This document shows positions 26,325-36,242 of a stretch of DNA of 64,000 nt, one piece after another (the first letter of the stretch is position 1; each line of letters opens with the position of its first letter). The notes below the pieces were generated by a model. That model did no database searches. It was given only the letters and a program-made list of their open reading frames with translations, and was not told the DNA's origin. This DNA comes from Azospirillum brasilense (GTDB lineage Bacteria; Pseudomonadota; Alphaproteobacteria; Azospirillales; Azospirillaceae). The position numbers and the translations under genes were made by a program. Location of the stretch: NCBI RefSeq assembly GCF_007827795.1, contig NZ_VITI01000008.1:124001-188000 (forward strand), in the 5' to 3' direction.

Positions 26325-27341
26325 TTAAGCCCGGTACTTGGCGACGAGGTCCGCGGCGAAGCCATCCAGGTTGTTGTCGGCGGGCAGGGTCTGGACGTAG
26401 GAGCAGCCGCGGCAGGCTTCGATCTCGTCGCGCCGGCCCTCCAGGTGCTTCAGCCGGAAATCGCGCAGCCGCTCGCCGTTCCAGATGTCGCGCAGCGATT
26501 CCTCGGCGACGTTGCCGACGATGGTGCCCATGCGCCAGTCGGCGCAGCAGACCGATACCTCGCCGTTGAAGTTGATGGCCAGCTTCAGGAAGGGCTCGGA
26601 GCAGACCTTGCGGGCCGTGTCGGGGGCGGCGGCGAAGGCGCTCTCCTCGGCCAGCGCCTCGCCGTGCAGCGGATGGACGAACAGGCTGTCGGCGATCGGC
26701 GTGAAGGTGTCGATGAAGCTCTGCCGCTCCTCCTCGGTCAACTCCACGTTGATGATCTTGCAGTGGAGGTGGAAATCACGGCCCAGCTCCGTCTTGCGCC
26801 GGTAAAGATAGGCCACATTGTCCACGACGGTCTGGAAGCGGTCGAAGCGCCGGGTGACGCGCTTGTACATGGCGTCGCTGGCGCCGTAGACGGAGACGCG
26901 CATGGCGTCCAGCCCGGCGGCCAGCAGCGCGTCCGCACGCTCCGGCGTCAGCAGGGAACCATTGCTGGTCATCTCGACATGGCGGGCCAGGCCGCGCGCC
27001 TTCAGAAGATGGACCATATGCTCGATCCGGGTGTTCACCAGCGGCTCGCCGTCCTTGTAGAGGTGGACGGATTTGATCGGCGCGTCGAATTCGGCGATGT
27101 CGTCGGCGATCTTGCGGAACAGGTCGAATTTCATGGCGCCGCGCGGGCGGCCGATCTCCTTCAGCAGCTCAGGGTTGCCGGTGGCGCAGAAGACGCAGCG
27201 GAAGTTGCAGCCGTTCGACGGGTCGATCAGCAGCGAGAAGGGCGTGGTCAGCGGCAGCACCTGCGACAGGTCGTTGCGGTCGCGGTGGCGGCCGTAGGGA
27301 ATGTTCGCGGTGGTGGCCGCTTCGGTTCTCACTTCGGTCAT
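26325..27341 (-). CDS. Radical SAM protein with SPASM-like C-terminus
   Basis: A 338-aa radical SAM enzyme. The cluster motif CNFRCVFC (C-x3-C-x2-C) binds the [4Fe-4S] that cleaves S-adenosylmethionine, preceded by LLIDPSNGC. The C-terminal part has further cysteines (CSEPF, VCCADWRMGTIVGN, CRGCSYV), as in SPASM domains that hold auxiliary clusters. SPASM enzymes often modify peptides or sugars; no precursor peptide is evident nearby. It is divergent from the sialidase-like gene with a 139-nt shared promoter region, and convergent with YihY. Confidence 0.88.
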   Translation of the reverse strand: MTEVRTEAATTANIPYGRHRDRNDLSQVLPLTTPFSLLIDPSNGCNFRCVFCATGNPELLKEIGRPRGAMKFDLFRKIADDIAEFDAPIKSVHLYKDGEPLVNTRIEHMVHLLKARGLARHVEMTSNGSLLTPERADALLAAGLDAMRVSVYGASDAMYKRVTRRFDRFQTVVDNVAYLYRRKTELGRDFHLHCKIINVELTEEERQSFIDTFTPIADSLFVHPLHGEALAEESAFAAAPDTARKVCSEPFLKLAINFNGEVSVCCADWRMGTIVGNVAEESLRDIWNGERLRDFRLKHLEGRRDEIEACRGCSYVQTLPADNNLDGFAADLVAKYRA

Positions 27342-27480
27342 GACCTTCGCCGGGCAGGGCTGCGGAAAGCGGTGTGACTAGCAAGGGATCACGCGCACCG
27401 TAAAGAAATCCTTCATTTCGGCCACCGGACATTGATGGGATGCCCCCCTGCGGGGCGGGGTCAAGGCGGGTTTCAGGGTC

Positions 27481-28617
27481 ATGCTCGACAGTCTTTCGCA
27501 TCGCGTCGTCTACAGCGACCGGCGCTTCTACGCGTCCTTCCCGTCCGCGGCCACGCTGGCCGACGGGCGGGTGCTGGTGGCCTTCCGGCGCGCCCGCGAC
27601 CACCGCTGGCTGCACGGGGAACCGGCGGACGGCAATGGCGATTTCACCAGCGTCGACCATGTGGATTCGCGCTCCCACCTCGTGATCCAGCGCTTCACCC
27701 CGGATTTCGAGCCGGAAGGCGCGCCGCAGCCCCTGCCCACCGACCCGGAGGCGGGCGACCAGGACCCCAGCCTGCTGGTCCTGCGCTCGGGGCGGATCGT
27801 CCTGGGCAGCTTCGGCTGGTACCCGATGTCGGCTCGCCACGGCCTGCGGCTGCGAGAGAAGGGCGTCCACCTGCTGGGCAACGCCGGGACGTCGGGCACC
27901 TTCTTCCTGTTCTGGGGCGGCAGCACCCGCGTCAGCGACGACGGCGGGCGGCACTGGTCGGCGCACCGCTACCTGCCGGAGCTGCCGGACCGGGGGCCGA
28001 TCCTGCCCGGCCTGCGCCCCATGCTGGGCGGTGCGGTGCGCGGGCGGGCGGTGGAGGCGCCGGACGGCACGCTGCTGATGGCGACCTACACGGGCGGCCC
28101 TTACAGCAGCTACCTGTTCGCCTCCCGCGACCGCGGGGAAAGCTGGGCTCTGCGCAGCACCATCGCGCGCGACCCGGCGGGGCGGGCCGGCTTCTGCGAG
28201 ACCGCCCTGCACCTGACCGCCGACGGGCAACTGGTCGCCTTCCACCGCACCACCGGGCTGGGCGACCGCCTCGCCACCTCGGTCTCCCATGATCTGGGGG
28301 AAAGCTGGGCGCCCTGGATCGAGAACGCGGTCATCGGCCATCCCTACGACGCCTGCCCGCTGCCGGACGGGCGGCTGCTCATCGTCTATGGCTACCGCCA
28401 CGAGCCCTACGGCGTGCGTGCCCGCGTCTGGGACAGCCGGCGGGAAACTCTGGAGAGCGCGCCGGAGGTCGTCATCCGTGACGACGCGCCGTCGCCCGAC
28501 GTCGGCTATCCCTGGGCGACCGTGCTGGCGGACGGGCGGGTGGCGGTCTGCTACTACTTCTGCGACGCGGCGGGCATCCGCCACATCCAGGCGACGCTGC
28601 TGCGCGTGAGCGGCTGA
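27481..28617 (+). CDS. Sialidase-like BNR/Asp-box protein
   Basis: A 378-aa six-bladed beta-propeller of the sialidase superfamily. Three Asp boxes are visible: SDDGGRHW, SRDRGESW and SHDLGESW (S-x-D-x-G-x-x-W). The N-terminus reads LADGRVLVAFRRARDHRW, similar to the arginine strand of sialidase-type exo-hydrolases. There is no signal peptide, so it would be cytoplasmic or exported otherwise. Substrate is unknown; a true neuraminidase role is not implied because the complete arginine triad and Tyr/Glu pair cannot be assigned by eye. Divergent from the radical SAM gene. Confidence 0.8.
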   Translation: MLDSLSHRVVYSDRRFYASFPSAATLADGRVLVAFRRARDHRWLHGEPADGNGDFTSVDHVDSRSHLVIQRFTPDFEPEGAPQPLPTDPEAGDQDPSLLVLRSGRIVLGSFGWYPMSARHGLRLREKGVHLLGNAGTSGTFFLFWGGSTRVSDDGGRHWSAHRYLPELPDRGPILPGLRPMLGGAVRGRAVEAPDGTLLMATYTGGPYSSYLFASRDRGESWALRSTIARDPAGRAGFCETALHLTADGQLVAFHRTTGLGDRLATSVSHDLGESWAPWIENAVIGHPYDACPLPDGRLLIVYGYRHEPYGVRARVWDSRRETLESAPEVVIRDDAPSPDVGYPWATVLADGRVAVCYYFCDAAGIRHIQATLLRVSG

Positions 28618-28690
28618 TTGACGGGCTCCGACGCAACTCCTATCGTCCCCGGCCATACCGCAATCCCGAGTTTTGGGGAGTAGACCGTCC

Positions 28691-29851
28691 ATGAAGCCCG
28701 CCCGCCGGCCGTCGAACCCGCTGTTTTCCTCCGGCCCCTGCGCCAAGCGGCCCGGCTGGTCGCTGGACGCCCTGGACGGCGCGCTGCTCGGCCGCTCCCA
28801 CCGCTCGAAGCCGGGCAAGGCGAAGCTGAAGGAAGTCATCGACCTGACCCGCGCCGTCCTGGCGATCCCCGGCGACTACCGCATCGGCATCGTCCCGGCC
28901 TCCGACACCGGGGCGGTGGAAATGGCGCTGTGGAACCTGCTGGGTGAGCGCGGCGTCGACATGATGGCCTGGGAGAGCTTCGGCAAGGAGTGGGTGACCG
29001 ACGTCACCAAGCAGCTCCGCCTGTCCGACGTGCGGACCATCCAGGCCCCCTACGGCGAACTGCCGGACCTGTCGCAGGCCGATTTCAGCCGCGATGTGGT
29101 GTTCACCTGGAACGGCACGACGTCGGGCGTGCGGGTGCCGGACGGCGACTGGATTCCGGCGGACCGCGAGGGTCTGTCGATCTGCGACGCGACCTCCGCC
29201 GCCTTCGCCATGGACATCCCGTGGAGCAAGATCGACGTCGCCACCTGGTCCTGGCAGAAGGTGCTGGGCGGCGAGGCCGCGCACGGCATGCTGGTGCTCA
29301 GCCCGCGCGCCGTGGCGCGGCTGGAGAGTTTCCAGCCTGACCGCCCGCTGCCCAAGATCTTCCGTTTGACCAGTGGTGGCAAGCTGATCGAGGGCATCTT
29401 CGTCGGCGACACCATCAACACGCCATCCATGCTCTGCGTGGAGGACGCCATCGACGGGCTGCGCTGGTCGCTGTCGGTCGGCGGCCTGACGCAACTCATC
29501 CGTCGGTCGGAGCAGAACCTGCGCATCGTCTCGGAGTGGGTGGCGGCCTCGACCTGGGCCGGCTTCCTGGGAGACGATCCGGCGACGCGCTCCTGCACCT
29601 CGATCTGCCTGCGCTTCACCGACCCCGAGGTGACCGCCCTGACGCCGGAGGCCCAGGCCGACTTCGCCAAGAAGCTCGCCACGCTGCTGGAGAAGGAGGA
29701 GGCCGCCTTCGACGCCGGCTCCTACCGCGACGCCCCTCCCGGCCTGCGCCTGTGGGGCGGCGCCACGGTGGAGAACGAGGACATGGAGGCGGTCCTGCCC
29801 TGGCTCGACTGGGCCTTCGCCACGGTCAAGGCGGAGACCTTCGGGCGCTGA
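28691..29851 (+). CDS. serC: Phosphoserine aminotransferase
   Basis: SerC makes 3-phosphoserine from phosphohydroxypyruvate and glutamate; it also acts in pyridoxal phosphate synthesis. The 386-aa PLP enzyme has the [16 protein letters not shown] opening and the [20 protein letters not shown] helix of the alphaproteobacterial/archaeal-type subgroup, and the PLP lysine in [18 protein letters not shown] 28691 with GGGGAG upstream is chosen over 28673. The usual partner serA does not follow; a terminator and convergent trkH do. Confidence 0.93.
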   Translation: MKPARRPSNPLFSSGPCAKRPGWSLDALDGALLGRSHRSKPGKAKLKEVIDLTRAVLAIPGDYRIGIVPASDTGAVEMALWNLLGERGVDMMAWESFGKEWVTDVTKQLRLSDVRTIQAPYGELPDLSQADFSRDVVFTWNGTTSGVRVPDGDWIPADREGLSICDATSAAFAMDIPWSKIDVATWSWQKVLGGEAAHGMLVLSPRAVARLESFQPDRPLPKIFRLTSGGKLIEGIFVGDTINTPSMLCVEDAIDGLRWSLSVGGLTQLIRRSEQNLRIVSEWVAASTWAGFLGDDPATRSCTSICLRFTDPEVTALTPEAQADFAKKLATLLEKEEAAFDAGSYRDAPPGLRLWGGATVENEDMEAVLPWLDWAFATVKAETFGR

Positions 29852-29873
29852 GCCGCTGATGTTGAGTGAAATA

Positions 29874-29901
29874 GGCCGCGCCACTCCGGTGCGGCCTTTT
29901 T
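29874..29901. terminator. Terminator between serC and trkH
   Basis: A 9-bp stem with one G-T pair (29874-29882 with 29888-29896), loop ACTCC, followed by TTTTT on the plus strand. It ends serC; on the other strand the T-tract is short, so termination of trkH from it is less certain. Confidence 0.8.
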
Positions 29902-29911
29902 CGTGGCCCGC

Positions 29912-31375
29912 TCAATCCCGCCAGAAGCTCGGCAGGATCAGCACCAGCACGGTGAAGACCTCCAGCCGGCCCAGCAGCATGGCGAAGCTCAGCACCCATT
30001 TCGCGGCGTCGGGCAAGGGGGCCATGGTGCCCGACGGGCCGACCACCGGCCCCAGCCCCGGTCCGGCGTTGGCGAGCGCGGAGGCGACGGCGCTGGCCGC
30101 GCTCAGGTAGTCCACGCCCATCGCGGCGACCAGCAGCGACAGGATGCCGAAGGCCGCCATGAAGGCGAAGGCAAGGTTGATGACCGAACCGACCACATCC
30201 TCGTCCAGCACCTTGCCCTGGTAGAGCGGGACCAGCACGCGGTTCGGCTTCAGCATCCGCTGCATCTGGTTCAGCATCGACAGGGCCAGCACCTGCCAAC
30301 GGAAGACCTTGATCGATCCCGTCGTCGATCCGGTGCAGCCGCCGATGAAGTAGAAGAAGAAAAAGGCGACCACGGCGAAGCTGCCCCAGGTCGAAAAGTC
30401 GGTGGAGACGAAGCCGGTCCCGGTGATGATCGAGGTGACGTTCACCACCGAATGGCTGAGCGCGTCCCGGAAGGGTAGGCCGACCACGGCGAAGGCCCAC
30501 AGGGTCATGGCGACGCCGGCCACCAGCAGGATCGCCAGCAGCGCGTTTACCTGGCTGTCGCCGAAGACCGGCGCGTTGCGCTGGCCGCGCAGCAGGCGGA
30601 TGTACCAGGTCAGCGGCAAGGCCCCGCAGATCATCGAGACGGTCGCCACCCACAGCACCGCGTGGGAATCGAACCAGCCGAGCGAGGCGTCCTTGGTCGA
30701 GAAGCCGCCCGTGGCGATGGAGGCCATGGCGTGGTTGATCGCGTCGAACCACGTCATGCCGGCCAGATGGTAGGCCGCCGCCGACAGGATGGTCAGCGCC
30801 AGATAGGTCATGGCGATGGCGCCCGCCGTGTCTTGCACCGTGGCGAAGGGCTTGTCGCCCTTGTCGGACGACTCGGTGCGGAAGAGCTGCATGCCGCCGA
30901 CCCGCAGGATGGGCAGCACGGCGATCGCCATGACGATGATGCCGACCCCGCCGAACCAGTTCAGCAGCGACCGCCACAGCAGGACCCCCGGCGGGGCGCC
31001 GTCCAGCCCGACGATGACCGTGCCGCCGGTGGTGGAGAGGCCGGACATCGCCTCGTAATAGGCGTCGGTGAAGGACAGGCGGGCGGCGGAAATCATGAAG
31101 GGCAGGGCGCCGAAGGCGGCCAGGACGCACCAGGACAGCGTGGTCAGCAGGAAATGCTGCTTCACGGTGAAGCGCGCGTGCTCCCTGCTCGACGTCGCGA
31201 GGACCATGCCCCCGCTGACCGCCAGCGTCGCCGCGCTGGAACCGACGAAGGCCGTCCAGTCCTGGTTGCCCACGGCGGCGTCGGCCAGCGCCGGCACCAG
31301 CATGCCCAGCCCCAGGATGGTCAGAAGAATGCCGATGATGTGGAAGACCGGTCCCAGCGCGATTCCATTGCCCAA
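29912..31375 (-). CDS. trkH: Potassium uptake protein TrkH/KtrB family
   Basis: The K+-conducting subunit of Trk. The 487-aa membrane protein contains four selectivity-loop signatures: GLSTTGGT, SIATGGFSTKD, TGTGFVSTDF and NAGPGLGPV, each between a pair of helices. Length matches TrkH (about 480). trkA is not next to it. The start is TTG 31375 with GAAGGG about 8 nt upstream; no in-frame ATG precedes the first helix. It faces serC. Confidence 0.92.
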   Translation of the reverse strand: MGNGIALGPVFHIIGILLTILGLGMLVPALADAAVGNQDWTAFVGSSAATLAVSGGMVLATSSREHARFTVKQHFLLTTLSWCVLAAFGALPFMISAARLSFTDAYYEAMSGLSTTGGTVIVGLDGAPPGVLLWRSLLNWFGGVGIIVMAIAVLPILRVGGMQLFRTESSDKGDKPFATVQDTAGAIAMTYLALTILSAAAYHLAGMTWFDAINHAMASIATGGFSTKDASLGWFDSHAVLWVATVSMICGALPLTWYIRLLRGQRNAPVFGDSQVNALLAILLVAGVAMTLWAFAVVGLPFRDALSHSVVNVTSIITGTGFVSTDFSTWGSFAVVAFFFFYFIGGCTGSTTGSIKVFRWQVLALSMLNQMQRMLKPNRVLVPLYQGKVLDEDVVGSVINLAFAFMAAFGILSLLVAAMGVDYLSAASAVASALANAGPGLGPVVGPSGTMAPLPDAAKWVLSFAMLLGRLEVFTVLVLILPSFWRD

Positions 31376-31511
31376 GGCTATGCCCTTCGCCGCCGCGGGG
31401 GCCGGTGGCGACGCCCCGTTCTTCCCCGTTGTTATGCTCCGTTGTCCTGCGCTGATTATCCAAAGTGGCCGGTGCTGTCCATCCGCATCGGGGTTGTGTC
31501 GCGTCCGCGGG

Positions 31512-33221
31512 TCAGACGAATCCGGCTTCTCCCAACATGCGGTAGAACTCCCGCAAGGCGCGCTGCTGCGCCACCGCGTCAGGCAAATCCTCCACGTACT
31601 TCCGGTCGAACTGCGGTTGGCGGAGATGCTCGACGACGCGGCGCCGAACCATCTCCAGCGCCCGCCGGCTGCGCAGGATGCCCGGCGCGCAGACCTGCAG
31701 CAGACGGTTCGCGCGCAGCCGCAGCGCGTCGCCGGGATCGTCCAGCCGCTCCACCACCCGCTCCCCGGTGATGTAGGCCACCAGAAGCGCGTCGAGGTCG
31801 CCGGTCAGCCGGGTCCGCGCCTCCTCCGGCAGCGCCGAGTCGGCGGCTTGGCAGTAGAGCAGGGTCAGCGCTTCCAGATTGTCGCGGGGCGGCAGGCGGG
31901 GATGGACGAAGCGGCCATAGCCCGCCGGGTTGCCGGTCAGCGCGTGCAACAGCCGGGCGATGTCCCCGGCGTGCCCATGGCCGAGGTCGGAATCGGCCAG
32001 CGCCAGCAGGAAGCGCACCCGGTCCCGCGCGTCGGGGATGCGGCCGGCCACCTCGGCGATGGCCTGCTTGCGTCCCGGCGCCCCGCCGCCCTCCAAAAAG
32101 CGCAGGTAGCGTAGGACCAGCGCCTCCGCCATCGGGCCGCCCCCGGCCGGTCCGTCGGGGCCGAGCGTGCGCTTCAGGATCTCCTGAAAGGCGTCCATCT
32201 CCAGCGACGGGTCGGAACGGTAGAGCGGCTGCGTGCCCTTCAACTGCCGCCTCACCAGATCCAGGATGACCAGCCGCGTCTGGTCGAGGTCGTGGAAGGC
32301 CAAAAGCTCGTTCAGCTGGACGGCGCGGTCGCCCTCCGCCCGCTTGGCCGGGGAGAGGCGGCCCCGCGACAGGTCGATCAGGTTGCACAGCGCCTCCGCC
32401 AGACTGCCCTGGGCGCCCAGAAGCTCCTGCGCGACGGAGGGGGCGCCCAGGACGTCGGCGATCACGCCATCGAGCAGCACCAGCGGGCGGTCGGCCGCTC
32501 CCCCGTCCTCCCGTGCCAGCTCCCCCAGGAAATCCAGCTTGGCCAGCCAGTTGCGCATCTGCACCAGTTCGCGCGACAGCACCACGCGGGCGAGGAAATC
32601 GCGCTCCTCCGCCGGCAGGCTCGAATCCAGCCGGTCGAACATGGGGCGGAAGCCGGTGGCGGCGATGGCCGGCAGGTCCTTGCGCGCGGCGGCGACGCGC
32701 GCCCGGTCGGTCAATTCGTGCATCAGCAGGTTCAGCGCGTCGCGTCGCCCGCGCCCGTCCGTCCCGGCCCTGTCCGCCTGGAGCGCGGCGACCCGCCCGA
32801 CCGCGGTGGGCACGAGGCTGTCGGTGTTGAGAAGCCGGGCCAGCTCCGCATGGTTGTGCAGGACCTCGGTCGGGGTGACCACCGCGCGCTCCACGTAGTT
32901 GCGCAGCACCCGATTCATCGTCATGCGGCTCTGCACGCCGTAGCAATGGTCGAGCGTGAGGCAGAGCGCCGGCGCCTCGTCGATGGGGGAGGCGGCCACC
33001 GCGCGGGAGACCTGGCGGAACTCCACATGGACTTCTGTCTCGACATGGCGGCCGTCCGGGCGCCGCCAGTCGCGCACCACCCGTATGCCCTCGATCCTGC
33101 CGCCGGACAGCGCCTTGCGGCCGAAGACCAGCGCCTCCGCCTCGGTGTCGAAGCGGCCTTCCAGAACCCAGTGGTCCTGGACGTAGATCTGCACTTCGTA
33201 GCTGGCGGACGCGCGTGCCAT
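31512..33221 (-). CDS. Large hypothetical protein, 569 aa
   Basis: Unrecognised. An N-terminal ~75-aa domain (YEVQIYVQDHWVLEGRF, then EAEALVFGRKAL and RIEGIRVVRDW) looks like a small alpha/beta fold. The rest is helical (about 85-569), with leucine/arginine-rich segments such as LVILDLVRRQLKGTQPLYRSDP and several short LARLLN-like pairs, without signal peptide or membrane span. The longer frame to 33626 has no good start; ATG 33221 is followed by the well-formed N-terminal domain. It is divergent from hisZ and stands alone behind trkH. Confidence 0.75.
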   Translation of the reverse strand: MARASASYEVQIYVQDHWVLEGRFDTEAEALVFGRKALSGGRIEGIRVVRDWRRPDGRHVETEVHVEFRQVSRAVAASPIDEAPALCLTLDHCYGVQSRMTMNRVLRNYVERAVVTPTEVLHNHAELARLLNTDSLVPTAVGRVAALQADRAGTDGRGRRDALNLLMHELTDRARVAAARKDLPAIAATGFRPMFDRLDSSLPAEERDFLARVVLSRELVQMRNWLAKLDFLGELAREDGGAADRPLVLLDGVIADVLGAPSVAQELLGAQGSLAEALCNLIDLSRGRLSPAKRAEGDRAVQLNELLAFHDLDQTRLVILDLVRRQLKGTQPLYRSDPSLEMDAFQEILKRTLGPDGPAGGGPMAEALVLRYLRFLEGGGAPGRKQAIAEVAGRIPDARDRVRFLLALADSDLGHGHAGDIARLLHALTGNPAGYGRFVHPRLPPRDNLEALTLLYCQAADSALPEEARTRLTGDLDALLVAYITGERVVERLDDPGDALRLRANRLLQVCAPGILRSRRALEMVRRRVVEHLRQPQFDRKYVEDLPDAVAQQRALREFYRMLGEAGFV

Positions 33222-33513
33222 GGTGCCATTGCCCCGCTGCTGCCGGCACGGTTCGTACACAGGATGCCGGAGATTTCGCATCAAACTCAACAAAGATTCG
33301 ATTGGAATGCATCCATGTTTCGGACCTTTCCGGACGGCCGCCTGTTGTCGGCGCAGGGGAGACGGGCACGGGTCGCGGGGCTTTTCCGTTTGCATGAGGA
33401 AGGGGGGTGGGGTATTGACCCGCTCCGTATGCCCGAGCACCGCATGCCCACCGGACGTGCGGGCTCTCGCCATGCCGACGGTTTGCCACTTATTCGACGA
33501 GACGACGCAGGCC

Positions 33514-34677
33514 ATGCCCGCTGATTCCCTGAGCTCCGCCCTGTTGCCCGCCGGCCTGCACGACGTGCTGCCGCCCGAAGCGGCGCACGAAGCGGCGGCG
33601 GTGGCGCGCCTGCTGGCGGACTTCACCGCCCACGGCTATGAGCGCGTCGAGCCGCCGCTGGTCGAGTTCGAGGACAATCTGCTGTCCGGCTCCGGCGCCG
33701 CCATGGCGAAGCAGACCTTCCGGCTGATGGACCCGCTGTCGCAGCGCATGATGGCCGTGCGCGCCGACATCACCCCGCAGATCGTGCGCATCGCCACCAC
33801 CCGCCTGAAGAACGGCGCCCGCCCGGTGCGGCTGTGCTACGCCGGGCCGGTGCTGCGCGTGAAGGGGTCGCAGCTGCGTCCCGAGCGGCAGATCACTCAG
33901 GTCGGCGTCGAGCTGATCGGCCCGCTGGAGGCCGAGGCGGACGCCGAGGTGATCCTGCTCGCCGCCCACGCCCTGGAAGGGGTGGGGGTGCGGCACCTGT
34001 CGGTGGACCTCTGCGTTCCGACCATGGTGGCGCGGGTCTGCCGCGGCCTGGGTCTGGGCGAGGAGGAGACGGCCCGGCTGCGCGAGGCGCTGGACAAGAA
34101 GGATGCGGCGGCGGTGACGGCGGTCGGCGGTCCGGCGGCCACGCTGCTGCACACGCTGATGACCGCCTCCGGTCCGGCGGAGCGCGCCATGGAGGTGCTG
34201 TCGGCGCTGCCGCTGCCGGAAACGGCGGAGAAGGACCGGCGCCGCCTGACCGACGCCCTGGGCCTGTTGCGCGCCGCGCGCCCCGATCTGACGATCACCG
34301 TCGATCTTGTGGAGCATCGCGGCTTCGAATACCAGACCGGCCTCAGCTTCACCCTGTTCGCGCGCGACGTGCGCGGCGAGCTGGGGGCGGGGGGCCGCTA
34401 CCGCGCCGGCGTGCGTCCGGGCGTGGAGGAGGAGGGCGAGCCGGGGACCGGCTTCACCCTCTACATGGACACGCTCCTGCGCGCCGTTCCGGCGCCGGAG
34501 CCGGCCAAGCGCGTTTTTGTGCCGCATGGCACCTCCTGGGCCGCGGCGGGCAAGCTGCGCGCCGAGGGCTGGGTCACCGTGGCGGGGCTGGCCCCCGTGG
34601 CGGACGCAGCGGCGGAGGCCCGGCGGCTGGACTGCGGCCACCGTCTGGACGGCGGCACGGTCACGCCGCTGACTTGA
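33514..34677 (+). CDS. hisZ: ATP phosphoribosyltransferase regulatory subunit HisZ
   Basis: HisZ is a catalytically inactive histidyl-tRNA synthetase paralogue that activates and gives histidine feedback to short-form HisG, the first enzyme of histidine synthesis. The 387-aa protein has the class II opening [14 protein letters not shown], motif-2-like [23 protein letters not shown], and [16 protein letters not shown], but lacks the C-terminal anticodon domain of HisS. ATG 33514 is the first start before the conserved part. hisG is not in the window; purA follows 91 nt downstream on the same strand. Confidence 0.9.
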   Translation: MPADSLSSALLPAGLHDVLPPEAAHEAAAVARLLADFTAHGYERVEPPLVEFEDNLLSGSGAAMAKQTFRLMDPLSQRMMAVRADITPQIVRIATTRLKNGARPVRLCYAGPVLRVKGSQLRPERQITQVGVELIGPLEAEADAEVILLAAHALEGVGVRHLSVDLCVPTMVARVCRGLGLGEEETARLREALDKKDAAAVTAVGGPAATLLHTLMTASGPAERAMEVLSALPLPETAEKDRRRLTDALGLLRAARPDLTITVDLVEHRGFEYQTGLSFTLFARDVRGELGAGGRYRAGVRPGVEEEGEPGTGFTLYMDTLLRAVPAPEPAKRVFVPHGTSWAAAGKLRAEGWVTVAGLAPVADAAAEARRLDCGHRLDGGTVTPLT

Positions 34678-34768
34678 GACTTCACGATGGGGCTTCCCCC
34701 GCAAGGTCGGGGGACGCCTCTGCATGGGCAACGTTTTCTTTCTGCCTTCTTTTTTTGCGGAGACACAC

Positions 34769-36061
<1,293 letters not shown>

Positions 36062-36092
36062 ACCTGAAACACGGTTGACGAGTGGTTGATAC

Positions 36093-36148
36093 GGGCCCCC
36101 CACCCGAACCTCCCCCCGCTTTGCAGGGGGAGGTTCGGGTGGGGGCCC
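36093..36148. repeat. Long GC-rich palindrome after purA
   Basis: About 23 bp of near-perfect inverted repeat: 36093-36117 pairs with 36124-36148, with one bulged C, and a short loop CGCTTTG. The stem includes ACCCGAACCTCCCCC and its complement. It has no T-tract on either side. It could act as a terminator-like or mRNA-stabilising hairpin, but its likeness to the other CTCCC palindromes points to a dispersed repeat. Confidence 0.75.
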
Positions 36149-36242
36149 GAGGCAACCACTTGCCCCCGCGTTAACAGTTTGTTTGCCCTTTTCGAGCGAC
36201 TAAGGCTGGCACACGCTCGCAGGCTCCGGGGATTCGAACGCC

